Assembly: GCA_001770415.1 (NCBI GenBank)
Contig: MEQX01000063.1
Coordinates: 1 to 54,045, forward strand
Origin: Betaproteobacteria bacterium RIFCSPLOWO2_02_FULL_63_19
GTDB taxonomy: Bacteria; Pseudomonadota; Gammaproteobacteria; Burkholderiales; SG8-39
Direction of reading: 5' to 3'
DNA: 54,045 nucleotides
Numbering within the stretch: position 1 is the first letter of the stretch; the number at the start of each line of letters is the position of its first letter. Positions 33,316-41,377 of this stretch are shown in pieces. The notes beneath the pieces are model-generated. The model was not told the DNA's origin, did not search any database, and worked only from the letters and a program-made list of their open reading frames with translations. A program made the translations under genes and the position numbers.

Positions 33316-35439
33316 TCATTCCTCCCCCAGCACCAGCAGCGCGTCGAGCGCGAGCACGCCCTGGCCTCGCGGAAAGACGACGAGAGGATTGATATCGACT
33401 TCCTGCAAGCGCGGTTCCGCGCAGATCAGGCTGCCGATATGTGCGGCCGCCTGTGCGAGCGCCGCCACATCCGAAGGCGGAGCACCCCGATAGCCGTCCA
33501 GAAGGCGTGCGCCCTTGAGGCGCCCGATCTCTACCACGATGTCATCGACGTCGCTGTCCGCAGGTACTAGCCTGACATCGCCGAGCGCCTCGGCGAAGAT
33601 TCCGCCGAGACCTACCAGAAGCAGCGGTCCCCAGTCAGGATCGCGCTTTGCCCCGACGATCATCTCGATCCCCTTGGCGGCGATATGCTCTTCGACGAGT
33701 ATTCCGTCAAGGACAAGGCCGGCGCGTGACTTCGCCAGATTTTCGTGCAGGCGCACCCCTGCCGCCTCGAGCGCGCGTGCATCGGCAATGGAGACGATTA
33801 CCCCACCGGCGTCGGATTTGTGGGCGAGAGCCGAAGCCTGCGCCTTGAGTACCACGGGATAACCGATCGCCTCGGCGATCTTCAGCGCTTCTTCGAGATT
33901 GCCGGCGAGATGCCCCTGCGGCACGGGAATGCCAAGGTCTGCCAGAATCGCCTTGCCGCGGTATTCGGCGAGTGTGCCGCGGCGGCCCGTCAGGGACGCG
34001 GGCGCAGCGGCCCGAGCGACGGCGTTGCGCCGTGGTCTGGCCAGCGCTCGACCATACGCGCAGACGCGGGCGATCGCACGCAACGCGCGGTCGGGCGACC
34101 GAAAGAACGGCACGCCACATTCGCCGATTTCCGCCAGGACATCGGCCGCGAGCGGCGTTTCATCGCCGAGAAATGCAATCGCCACCGGCTTGTCATTCCT
34201 CTCCTCCAGCGCCGAGCGAAGCGAGCGCCATTTCGCCATCTGTTGCCTCGGCGAACCTCCCATTGCCGCAACGAGCACCGGACCGATGGCCGGATCGCGC
34301 AAAAGGGCGCGAGCCGAATTGCCGAAAATCTCCGGCTGGATCATCCCTTGCGCGGTGACATCGAGCGGATTGTCGATGCTGGCGAAATCGGGCAGCACGT
34401 TGCGAAGTTCCGCGATCGCTTCCGCGCCAAGCGGCGGCAATGGCAGGCCGATCTCCTCACAGAAATCGAGTGCAAAGCCGCACAGCGCCCCTGAATTGGT
34501 CATCATCGCCGCACCAAGCGGCGGCGGCGACGGATAGCGCGCGAGCAGCGCAGACGTGTCGAACAGTTCATCCATGGTGGTTACCAGCACCACCGCTTCG
34601 CGCTCGACCATGCAGCGCATAGCGGCGTAGTCGCCGGCCATGGCGCCAGTGTGGGATTTCGCCGCCTCGCGCGAGCGTTCGCCGCGGCCAGAGTGCATCA
34701 GAACAATCGGCTTGCCGAGGGCGCGGGCACGCGCGGCGAGGCTCAGAAAACGGGCCGGTTGGCGGATCTGCTCGACAAACAGCGAGAACAGCAAGACCGC
34801 CGGGTCATCGAGCAGCTCCTCGATCATATCCTCAGCGCCAATGAGAGCCTCGTTGCCTGTTGAGATGGCGAACGATACGGGGACCCCGCGCGCGATCAGC
34901 GCCAAGCGGATGTTGCCGGCCATCGCACCGCTCTGGGCGATGATACACACGCCCGGGCGGGTCTCCCGCCGTGGCTCCATCGGTTCGAAGGTCAACGGCA
35001 CGCCGTCGACGAAGTTTACGAACCCTAGGCAGTTCGGGCCGAGCAGTGCGATGTTGGCGGCCTTGGCTTCGGCGCAAATCGCTGCCTCGCGGGCGCGGCC
35101 GGTGGCTCCGAGCTCGCCGAAGCCAGAAGCGAAAACCACCACGCCGGCGACCGCGCGCTTGGCGCATTCGACGAGCGACTCCGATACCCCGTCTGCCGGT
35201 ACGACAAAGACCGCGGCATCGACCCCGATTGGCAGATCCTCGATCGACGAGAGACAGGCACGGCCACCGATCTCTTTCTGGTTGCGGCTCACGAGATGCA
35301 GTTCGCCGGCGAAGCCGTACCGGTCGAGATTCTCGAGCACGTTGGCGCCTGGCGAAAACGGCTTCGCCGAAGCACCTATGAGAGCGAGTGAGCGCGGCCG
35401 CAGCAGACGACCAAGCGGAGTCGGTGCAGTCTCACCCAA
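33316..35439 (-). CDS. Acyl-CoA synthetase, NDP-forming type (FerA-like)
   Basis: This 707-residue acid-CoA ligase has an N-terminal CoA-binding domain (R-S-L-A-L-I-G-A-S). Succinyl-CoA-ligase-like domains follow (I-A-L-L-G-P-N-C-L-G-F-V-N, S-H-T-G-A-M-A-G-D with the phosphorylated His). A C-terminal ATP-grasp part follows (V-V-L-K-A-Q-A, K-S-D-A-G-G-V, E-V-D-I-N-P-L). The start is a TTG at 35439 with a strong GGAGGAGGG seven bases upstream; no in-frame ATG lies near. It lies 23 bases after a feruloyl-CoA hydratase/lyase gene. The SYK-6 ferulate pathway uses the same pair (FerA, FerB), so a hydroxycinnamate such as ferulate or p-coumarate is the likely substrate, by inference. Confidence 0.9.
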   Translation of the reverse strand: MGETAPTPLGRLLRPRSLALIGASAKPFSPGANVLENLDRYGFAGELHLVSRNQKEIGGRACLSSIEDLPIGVDAAVFVVPADGVSESLVECAKRAVAGVVVFASGFGELGATGRAREAAICAEAKAANIALLGPNCLGFVNFVDGVPLTFEPMEPRRETRPGVCIIAQSGAMAGNIRLALIARGVPVSFAISTGNEALIGAEDMIEELLDDPAVLLFSLFVEQIRQPARFLSLAARARALGKPIVLMHSGRGERSREAAKSHTGAMAGDYAAMRCMVEREAVVLVTTMDELFDTSALLARYPSPPPLGAAMMTNSGALCGFALDFCEEIGLPLPPLGAEAIAELRNVLPDFASIDNPLDVTAQGMIQPEIFGNSARALLRDPAIGPVLVAAMGGSPRQQMAKWRSLRSALEERNDKPVAIAFLGDETPLAADVLAEIGECGVPFFRSPDRALRAIARVCAYGRALARPRRNAVARAAAPASLTGRRGTLAEYRGKAILADLGIPVPQGHLAGNLEEALKIAEAIGYPVVLKAQASALAHKSDAGGVIVSIADARALEAAGVRLHENLAKSRAGLVLDGILVEEHIAAKGIEMIVGAKRDPDWGPLLLVGLGGIFAEALGDVRLVPADSDVDDIVVEIGRLKGARLLDGYRGAPPSDVAALAQAAAHIGSLICAEPRLQEVDINPLVVFPRGQGVLALDALLVLGEE

Positions 35440-35462
35440 AACGGCGCCCTCCTCCCCGCTTC

Positions 35463-36323
35463 CTATCCATTACGCTTGTAAGCCCCCAAGCCGGGACGGA
35501 ACGATTTTGCGTCGAGGAACTGAGCCATTCCCTTCTGATCCCCCTTCTCGGGATCGCGAAACTTGGCTTGATCGGACTTCGACGCGAGATATTCGGCGGC
35601 CGTGTCCCAGGACATCTCCCGGACATGGTGATACGCCGTCTTGGCGGCGCGCAAAACATGCGGATTCTTTTCCATCAGCTTCTTGGCCAGCGCGCGGGTG
35701 CGCTCCTTGAGTTCCGATGCGGGAACCGAGAAATTCACCAGGCCGAGGTTTGCCGCGGTCTGTCCGTCGAAGGTGTCGCCGGTCATGATGTAATAAAGCG
35801 CGGCTCGCTGGCTCAATACCATCGCCACCGATTTGGTGACGATGCCGGCCGGGATGATGCCCCAGTTGATTTCCGACAGTCCGAACTTTGCGTCATTCGA
35901 AGCCACTGCCAAGTCGCAGCCGATCAGCACCTGGAATGCGCCGCCGAAACACCAGCCGTTGACCATCGCAATGGTCGGCTTGGGGTAATACATCAGCCGG
36001 CGCCACTGCCAGGCAGCGTTCGCCCGGTACAAGCGCTCGCGCAGCATCGGATCCCCGGCGTCGGGCTCGCGGAAATATTCCTTCAGGTCCTGGCCGGCTG
36101 AAAAGGCTTCGCCGGCACCGGTAATTACCAGCACCTTTGCGCGGTCGTCCATCTCCAGCGCGTCAAGCACCTGGACCATCTCGAAGACGATCCCCGGATT
36201 GATGGCATTGCGTTTGTCGGGCCGGTTGAGCGTTACCCATGCAATGTGGTCGTCTATCGAGACGAGAACGTTGGTGCCACCGGGCATCCCTGCGTGTTTC
36301 TTGGCGTCGGCATCTGCGGTCAT
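35463..36323 (-). CDS. ech: Feruloyl-CoA (p-hydroxycinnamoyl-CoA) hydratase/lyase
   Basis: This crotonase-fold enzyme adds water to feruloyl-CoA and splits the product to vanillin and acetyl-CoA. The 286-residue product closely follows the hydratase/lyase subgroup rather than ordinary enoyl-CoA hydratases: T-G-A-G-E-A-F-S-A-G-Q-D-L-K-E-Y-F-R-E, P-K-P-T-I-A-M-V-N-G-W-C-F-G-G-A-F, F-G-L-S-E-I-N-W-G-I-I-P-A-G and the tail F-L-D-A-K-S-F-R-P-G-L. The ATG at 36323 follows GGAGAG. It is the first gene of a two-gene operon with the CoA synthetase. No vanillin dehydrogenase gene is in the window. Confidence 0.92.
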   Translation of the reverse strand: MTADADAKKHAGMPGGTNVLVSIDDHIAWVTLNRPDKRNAINPGIVFEMVQVLDALEMDDRAKVLVITGAGEAFSAGQDLKEYFREPDAGDPMLRERLYRANAAWQWRRLMYYPKPTIAMVNGWCFGGAFQVLIGCDLAVASNDAKFGLSEINWGIIPAGIVTKSVAMVLSQRAALYYIMTGDTFDGQTAANLGLVNFSVPASELKERTRALAKKLMEKNPHVLRAAKTAYHHVREMSWDTAAEYLASKSDQAKFRDPEKGDQKGMAQFLDAKSFRPGLGAYKRNG

Positions 36324-36781
36324 TGCATTGACTCTCCATTGACTATTGCGTTATTACGTGGTCGATGTCGCTGATTCGTCTTTTCCAGCCGAATTCTAAC
36401 GAAATCGGACGAATGGGTGATGCGATAAGAGGGCTGACTCTACAGCAATGAATTTTCATGCTAGATCGGAAGCGCTGTTATCGGCGTGTTCGGACGTCAC
36501 ATACGGTGGTGAAACAAGGAACACGATTTGCTCCGTGCGCGGAATTTTCGTGGCGGTCTCACGGCTCTCAATACGAAGGTCATCGCCGGACCGAACATTG
36601 TTATTCTTATAGACAGCCGATGGTGCGAGCACGTATTGGGATCCGCGCGCGCGAAATGCGGGCTGGAAAATGCGCATTGCGGTCAAGCTTCAATGCTTGA
36701 GAATCGAGGCGCGGAGACGCAGCGAGTATCGGCACGTTCGTCCGTACCTATACCGCTGTCTCCGCTAACTCTTTGATTCGA
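36324..36781. other. Gene-poor stretch between ech and tRNA-Arg
   Basis: About 450 bases hold the ech promoter region and, further right, AT-richer sequence with short open frames on both strands near 36456-36700 that match nothing I recognise. The operator candidate at 36389-36408 is listed separately. Confidence 0.4.
36389..36408. promoter_or_regulatory. Imperfect palindrome upstream of ech, candidate operator
   Basis: CCGAATTCTAACGAAATCGG has 8-base arms (one mismatch) over TAAC, centred 75 bases upstream of the ech ATG. A further 7-base inverted pair, ATTCGTC at 36374 and GACGAAT at 36408, flanks it. Size and place fit a MarR-type repressor of hydroxycinnamate genes; no such regulator gene is in the window. 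Confidence 0.45.
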
Positions 36782-36858
36782 TGGCGCGCCCGAGACGATT
36801 CGAACGTCCGACCCCTGCCTTCGGAGGGCAGTACTCTATCCAACTGAGCTACGGGCGC
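36782..36858 (-). tRNA. tRNA-Arg (anticodon CCG)
   Basis: This is a 77-base tRNA on the minus strand. The acceptor stem GCGCCCG pairs with CGGGCGC. The anticodon stem CTGCC/GGCAG encloses CTCCGAA, giving anticodon CCG. The T-arm is GGACG-TTCGAAT-CGTCT. The 3' CCA is encoded. It reads the CGG arginine codon. Confidence 0.97.
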
Positions 36859-36993
36859 GTGGGGTGCGTAGGATACCCCCGCTGTCGTCGGCTGTCATTC
36901 ATCCCGCATCCGGCAGTCTCACCAAGCGTAGCGCCGTAACTGCGCTTGGAGCTACAATTCATGTCTCTCGTAGTGCCTCGGAAAGGAGTTTTC

Positions 36994-37782
36994 ATGAGCG
37001 GTGAGAAATCCGACGGGTCGCTCATCAAGACGCCTGGGCAGTTCATTGCGATCATAGTTCTTGGTTTCCTCGTGCCGGTCTTGGGTGTGGCGTTGCTTGC
37101 CCATTTCGTGGTGACCAGCAGCAAGAAGATCGACCCCGATCAGTCGTCGCTTCAGGCCAGTGCGGTCGAAGCGCGCATCAAGCCTGTTGCCAGTGTCGTC
37201 ATCGCCGAACCCGGAGCGGGAGCGGCCCCTGCCGTGCGAACCGGCGAGCAGATCGTGAAACAGTATTGCGTCGCCTGCCACGCAACCGGCGCGGCGGGCG
37301 CACCCAAAATTGGCGACAACGCGGCGTGGGCGAAATTCCTGCGCGGTGGACTGGATCAGATGCTCAAGACCGCGATAACCGGCAAGGGAGCCATGCCCCC
37401 GCGGGGCGGCGCGGCAGACCTGTCGAACTACGAACTGGCGCGCGCGATCGTGCATATGGCCAACCAGTCAGGCGGCACGTTCAAGGAACCCTCCGCGCCA
37501 ACGCAGGCAGCCCAGGCGCCCGAGCGAACCGGGGAGCAGGTCGTGCAGGCCGCGTGCTTCCGCTGTCATGAAACCGGGCTGAACGGCGCACCCAAGATCG
37601 GCGACAAGGCGGCGTGGTCGCCGCGCATCTCGCAGGGCGTGGACGCGGTGACGCGGTCGGCGATTCGCGGGCACGGCAGCATGCCCGCGCGCGGCGGGCT
37701 GGCGGAGCTGACCGACAAGGAGATTACCGGTGCGATCATGTACATGTTCGGCCGCGCCGGAGGCGAGACACCGTCGAAATAG
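36994..37782 (+). CDS. Diheme cytochrome c5-like protein, membrane anchored
   Basis: This 262-residue protein has an N-terminal membrane anchor (residues 18-42). Two cytochrome c5 domains follow, with heme sites C-V-A-C-H-A (about residue 92) and C-F-R-C-H-E (about 190). Each is followed by G-A-P-K-I-G-D and, near the end, M-P-x-R-G-G with the likely axial Met. It should carry electrons on the periplasmic face. The ATG at 36994 has AAAGGAG seven bases upstream; frames from further left would displace the anchor. CCAAGCG (36922) and CGCTTGG (36943) form an inverted repeat upstream. It stands apart from the redox island 7 kb to the left and is widespread in betaproteobacteria, so a general respiratory role is as likely. 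Confidence 0.92.
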   Translation: MSGEKSDGSLIKTPGQFIAIIVLGFLVPVLGVALLAHFVVTSSKKIDPDQSSLQASAVEARIKPVASVVIAEPGAGAAPAVRTGEQIVKQYCVACHATGAAGAPKIGDNAAWAKFLRGGLDQMLKTAITGKGAMPPRGGAADLSNYELARAIVHMANQSGGTFKEPSAPTQAAQAPERTGEQVVQAACFRCHETGLNGAPKIGDKAAWSPRISQGVDAVTRSAIRGHGSMPARGGLAELTDKEITGAIMYMFGRAGGETPSK

Positions 37783-37800
37783 CGTTGCAACGGCCCCTCA

Positions 37801-37833
37801 CGAGCGGGGCGCACAACGCCCCGCTCGCGCTTT
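37801..37833 (+). terminator. Stem-loop terminator after cytochrome c5 gene
   Basis: CGAGCGGGGCG (37801-37811) pairs perfectly with CGCCCCGCTCG (37817-37827) over a 5-base loop, 18 bases after the stop codon. Only a short TTT follows, so it may be an inefficient intrinsic terminator. Confidence 0.5.
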
Positions 37834-37872
37834 GGGGGCACAAACATTTCTACCGACAGGTCGCCGGATACG

Positions 37873-39051
37873 ATGCTCCCCTTGCAGGGCGTCACGGTTG
37901 TTTCGATCGAGCAGGCGGTCGCAGCGCCATTCGCCACGCGGCAGCTCGCCGACCTCGGTGCGCGCGTCATCAAGATCGAACGGCCCGGAGAAGGCGATTT
38001 CGCGCGACGTTACGACGCGACAGTGCGCGGTCAATCGTCGCACTTCGTCTGGCTGAACCGCTCCAAGGAAAGCGTGACGCTCGATCTCAAGCACGCCGAC
38101 GCCGGCCTCATCATTGCCAGGCTGCTCGAGCGCGCCGACGTGTTCGTGCAGAATCTCGTACCCGGCGCCGCAGGCAGGCTCGGTCTCGACGCCTCGGTTC
38201 TGCGGCCGAGGTACCCGCGCCTCATCGTTTGCGACATATCGGGCTACGGTTCAAACGGCCCCTACAAGCGGAAGAAAGCCTATGACCTCCTGATTCAGTG
38301 CGAAACAGGCGTCGTTTCGGTAACCGGCACGCCCGAGGCGCCGAGCAAGGCGGGAATTTCGGTAGCTGACATCGCCGCGGGAATGTATGGCTACTCAGGC
38401 GTACTCACCGCACTGTACCAGCGCGAAAAGACCGGCCAAGGCACCGCCTTCGAAGTATCGATGTTCGAGGCACTGGGCGAGTGGATGGGCTATCCGGCCT
38501 ACTTCGCTGCTTGCGGCGGCACGGCGCCGCCGCGCACGGGCGCGAGCCACGCCACCATTTGCCCCTACGGCCCGTTCCGTACGGCAGGTGGGAAACCTGT
38601 GTTCCTCGGCATCCAGAACGAGCGCGAGTGGAAGAATTTCTGCGCTTCGGTGCTGCACCAGTCTGAACTGTCCGCGGATCCGCGTTTCGTAGACAACGCG
38701 GCGCGCGTGGCCAACCGCGCTCAGCTGGTCGGCATCATCGAGGACGTGTTCATGACGCTGGACGCAGGCGAGGTAATCGCGCGGCTGGACGCGGCAAACA
38801 TCGCCAATGCGAGGCTCAATACCGCTCAGGAGTTTTGGGAACATCCCCAACTCAAAGCGAGGGACAGATGGCGCCAAATCGACTCGCCCGAGGGTCCGCT
38901 ACCGGCGCTGTTGCCTCCGACCACCATGGAAGGAATCGAGCCGCGTATGGGACCGGTTCCTTCATTGGGCGAACACACACGCACAGTCCTGACTGAATTC
39001 GGCTTCGGCGCGAGCCAAATTGACCGTCTCGCACGGGAGGGCGCAATCTGA
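37873..39051 (+). CDS. Class III CoA-transferase (CaiB/BaiF family)
   Basis: This 392-residue enzyme moves CoA between carboxylic acids. Family marks are L-A-D-L-G-A-R-V-I-K-I-E-R-P near residue 30, F-V-W-L-N-R-S-K-E-S-V-T-L-D-L-K, L-I-V-C-D-I-S-G-Y-G with K-K-A-Y-D-L-L-I-Q holding the catalytic Asp, and D-I-A-A-G-M-Y-G. The acid pair cannot be told from sequence. No good ribosome site is visible before the ATG at 37873, but the family N-terminus matches this start. It is followed 21 bases later by a VOC-family gene, which may act on the same compound. Confidence 0.93.
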   Translation: MLPLQGVTVVSIEQAVAAPFATRQLADLGARVIKIERPGEGDFARRYDATVRGQSSHFVWLNRSKESVTLDLKHADAGLIIARLLERADVFVQNLVPGAAGRLGLDASVLRPRYPRLIVCDISGYGSNGPYKRKKAYDLLIQCETGVVSVTGTPEAPSKAGISVADIAAGMYGYSGVLTALYQREKTGQGTAFEVSMFEALGEWMGYPAYFAACGGTAPPRTGASHATICPYGPFRTAGGKPVFLGIQNEREWKNFCASVLHQSELSADPRFVDNAARVANRAQLVGIIEDVFMTLDAGEVIARLDAANIANARLNTAQEFWEHPQLKARDRWRQIDSPEGPLPALLPPTTMEGIEPRMGPVPSLGEHTRTVLTEFGFGASQIDRLAREGAI

Positions 39052-39072
39052 ACCGCAGGAGAACCACGAATC

Positions 39073-39456
39073 GTGATCGATCACCTTGACCATCTAGTCA
39101 TCACCACTGCGAACCTGGACATGTGCGTCGATTTCTACAGTCGTATCCTCGGAATGCGGCTCGAAGAATTCGCCGACGGAAGGCTCGCACTCAAATTCGG
39201 AAAGCAGAAATTCAATCTGCACGTGAAAGGAAAGGAATTTGAACCCAAAGCCTCGGTCCCGACGCCTGGCGCGCTCGATTTGTGTCTGATCGCGGCGATA
39301 CCGCTGGACCGCGTGATTACGAAACTGCGCAGCTTCGGCGTACCGATCATCGAGGGGCCGGTCGCAAGGACAGGGGCCGTTTGCCCACTGCGCTCTATCT
39401 ACATCCGCGATCCGGACGGGAACCTGGTCGAAATATCCGAGCCAACCGCCACATGA
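39073..39456 (+). CDS. VOC-family (glyoxalase/dioxygenase fold) protein
   Basis: This single-domain protein of 127 residues has the two beta-alpha-beta-beta-beta units of the VOC fold. Likely metal ligands are His in D-H-L-D-H-L-V-I near the N-terminus and Glu in P-D-G-N-L-V-E-I-S at the end. It starts with GTG at 39073, placed so that the H-L-D-H-L-V-I-T-T opening fits the family; GCAGGAGAA lies upstream. The close relation to the CoA-transferase gene (21 bases apart) suggests a shared pathway. It could be a lyase, isomerase or binding protein; function unknown. Confidence 0.85.
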   Translation: MIDHLDHLVITTANLDMCVDFYSRILGMRLEEFADGRLALKFGKQKFNLHVKGKEFEPKASVPTPGALDLCLIAAIPLDRVITKLRSFGVPIIEGPVARTGAVCPLRSIYIRDPDGNLVEISEPTAT

Positions 39457-39485
39457 ACGCCTGCCCGGGCGAGGGCGATGGCGCA

Positions 39486-39514
39486 CTGACTTGCGCAGGC
39501 GCATCCGCTAGAAT
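39486..39514 (+). promoter_or_regulatory. Sigma-70-like promoter upstream of gshB
   Basis: CTGACT (39486-39491) and TAGAAT (39509-39514) lie 17 bases apart, with four of six and five of six consensus matches. The resulting leader to the gshB ATG would be about 170 bases. Confidence 0.45.
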
Positions 39515-39691
39515 TGGTCCGTTACCCGGGGCGCGGCGATCCTCCCGACCAACCCCGCCCCGCCCAGCATGCAGGAAGCCGTACATGATCCCTCGTCTTC
39601 AAGATCCTTTCGCGGGTCCGACCCGGAAGCACCATACGCGCGTAATCGAAGTCAAGAGGACGCTCGCACTCATGCGAACCGCGTCGGTCCA

Positions 39692-40657
39692 ATGAAGATC
39701 GGCATCATTCTCGATCCACTGTCCTCAATCAAGATCAAGAAGGACTCGACCTTCGCGATGATGGTCGCAGCCGCGGCTCGCGGGCACGAGATATACGTGA
39801 TGATGCAGGAAGCCGTAATGTGGAAATCCGGGCGAGTGGTCGGCGAGAACATGCGTATCACGCTCACCGGCGACAACGACCGCTGGTACAAAGCCGCGCC
39901 GCCCGAGGAGACGCCGCTCGCCGACTTCGATGCGGTGCTGATGCGAAAGGATCCACCGTTCGACGTGGAATACATCACTTCCACCTGGTTGCTCGAACTG
40001 GCAGTGCGCGAAGGGGCGCGTATATTCAATGATCCGGGCGCAATCCGAAATCACAGCGAAAAGCTCGCGACCCTGGAGTTCGCCCGATTCAGCGTGCCGA
40101 CAATGGTGAGCCGGCTCAGCCGGCAGATCCATGACTTCATCGACGCCAATGGCGACGTCATCGTGAAACCGCTCGACGGCATGGGCGGAGAGTCGGTGTT
40201 CCGAGTGACCGACACCGATCCCAACCGGTACGTCATTGTGGAGACCATTACGCGGCACGGCGCGCGCACCGTGATGGCGCAACGCTTTATCCCCGAGATC
40301 CGCGACGGCGACAAGCGGATTCTTCTGATTGCCGGCAAGCCGGTACCGTACTGTCTGGCGCGCATCCCCCGACCCGGCGAAACCCGAGGCAATCTCGCTG
40401 CCGGCGGAACCGCCGTAGCCAGACCACTCGCTGCGCGCGACCTCGAGATCGCGCACGCGCTCGGTCCGGAGCTCAGCAGCCGCGGCCTGCTCCTGGTGGG
40501 ACTGGACGTAATCGGCGACCATCTCACTGAAATCAACGTAACGAGTCCCACTTGCTTCCGGGAAATCAACGAACAGACGGGCTTTGACGTCGCCGCAATG
40601 TTCACCGACGCGCTCGAAGCCGCGTGCGCCGCGCCTCGCAGGACCGATAAGCAATGA
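39692..40657 (+). CDS. gshB: Glutathione synthetase
   Basis: GshB joins gamma-glutamylcysteine and glycine with ATP to form glutathione in the cytoplasm. The 321-residue product has the family N-terminus M-K-I-G-I-I-L-D-P-L. ATP-grasp parts follow: D-V-I-V-K-P-L-D-G-M-G-G, P-E-I-R-D-G-D-K-R-I-L-L and N-V-T-S-P-T-C-F-R-E-I. The ATG at 39692 is the family start; an upstream extension of the frame is not conserved. It overlaps the PTS EIIA gene by four bases. gshA, often placed before it in betaproteobacteria, is not here; the CoA-transferase and VOC genes precede it. Confidence 0.97.
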   Translation: MKIGIILDPLSSIKIKKDSTFAMMVAAAARGHEIYVMMQEAVMWKSGRVVGENMRITLTGDNDRWYKAAPPEETPLADFDAVLMRKDPPFDVEYITSTWLLELAVREGARIFNDPGAIRNHSEKLATLEFARFSVPTMVSRLSRQIHDFIDANGDVIVKPLDGMGGESVFRVTDTDPNRYVIVETITRHGARTVMAQRFIPEIRDGDKRILLIAGKPVPYCLARIPRPGETRGNLAAGGTAVARPLAARDLEIAHALGPELSSRGLLLVGLDVIGDHLTEINVTSPTCFREINEQTGFDVAAMFTDALEAACAAPRRTDKQ

Positions 40658-41067
40658 TAGGCATACTCATAGTCTCCCACGGCGGCTTCGGCGAAGCGCT
40701 GATTCACGGCGCCAGCCACGTGCTGGGCAAGCGGCCCCCGAACATGTACCAGCTCGGGGTCACGCTGCACGATGACCCGGACACCATACTGGCAAAGGCC
40801 CAGGCATTGGTTCGCCAGCTGGACGACGGTGACGGTGTGATCGTTTTCACCGACATACTCGGTGCGACTCCTTCCAACATCGCCAGCCGGTTACTGCGTC
40901 CCGGTCGCGTCGAAGGCGTGTCCGGCGTGAGCCTGCCAATGCTGATACGTGCTCTCACCTACCGTAATGAGCCGCTCGCCGAAGTAGTCAGCCGGGCGAT
41001 GAACACGGCCCGCGAATGCACGGTCCACATAGGTTGCGACACCCGCGATGCCCCAAGCAGAAACTGA
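40654..41067 (+). CDS. PTS EIIA component, mannose family
   Basis: This 137-residue EIIA(Man)-like phosphocarrier has the active-site His at residue 9 (I-L-I-V-S-H-G-G-F-G). The family core V-I-V-F-T-D-I-L-G-A-T-P-S-N follows near residue 70. It receives phosphate from HPr. No EIIB or membrane EIIC gene is present here, so it likely serves a regulatory rather than sugar-uptake PTS, as is common in betaproteobacteria. It overlaps gshB at its start and the HPr gene by 20 bases at its end. Confidence 0.94.
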   Translation: MIGILIVSHGGFGEALIHGASHVLGKRPPNMYQLGVTLHDDPDTILAKAQALVRQLDDGDGVIVFTDILGATPSNIASRLLRPGRVEGVSGVSLPMLIRALTYRNEPLAEVVSRAMNTARECTVHIGCDTRDAPSRN

Positions 41068-41317
41068 AATCACCAACAAGCTTGGTCTGCATGCCCGCGC
41101 GTCGGCAAAGCTCACGCAGGCAGCGACCAGCTTCGGGTCCGAGATATGGCTTTCCCGCGGCGACAAACGCGTGAACGCCAAGTCCATCATGGGTGTGATG
41201 ATGCTTGCTGCGGGAAAGGGCAGCAAGATTACGATTCAGACCGAAGGGGCGGATGCGGAGGCCGCGCTCGCGGCGATGCTTGCGCTGATCTCCGACAACT
41301 TCGGTGAAGGCGAGTGA
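41048..41317 (+). CDS. ptsH: Phosphocarrier protein HPr
   Basis: This 89-residue HPr has phosphorylated His at H15 in K-L-G-L-H-A-R-A and a regulatory Ser at S46 in N-A-K-S-I-M-G-V-M. The serine implies control by an HPr kinase, whose gene is not in the window. It links EI (downstream) and EIIA(Man) (upstream). It starts with ATG at 41048 inside the end of the EIIA gene, and is the usual HPr length. Confidence 0.96.
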   Translation: MPQAETEITNKLGLHARASAKLTQAATSFGSEIWLSRGDKRVNAKSIMGVMMLAAGKGSKITIQTEGADAEAALAAMLALISDNFGEGE

Positions 41318-41377
41318 CGCCTAGGGCTATGCACGCGTTCATGTCCCTTCGCGCACACCGCTTACAGAGGGCGAACT

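Noticed and set aside
36782..36858. tRNA-Arg as an integration site of a genomic island
   Set aside because: No integrase and no repeated copy of the tRNA 3' end was noticed in the window.
40654..41317. Sugar-uptake PTS
   Set aside because: EIIB and EIIC genes are absent; the EIIA-HPr-EI set alone fits a regulatory PTS.
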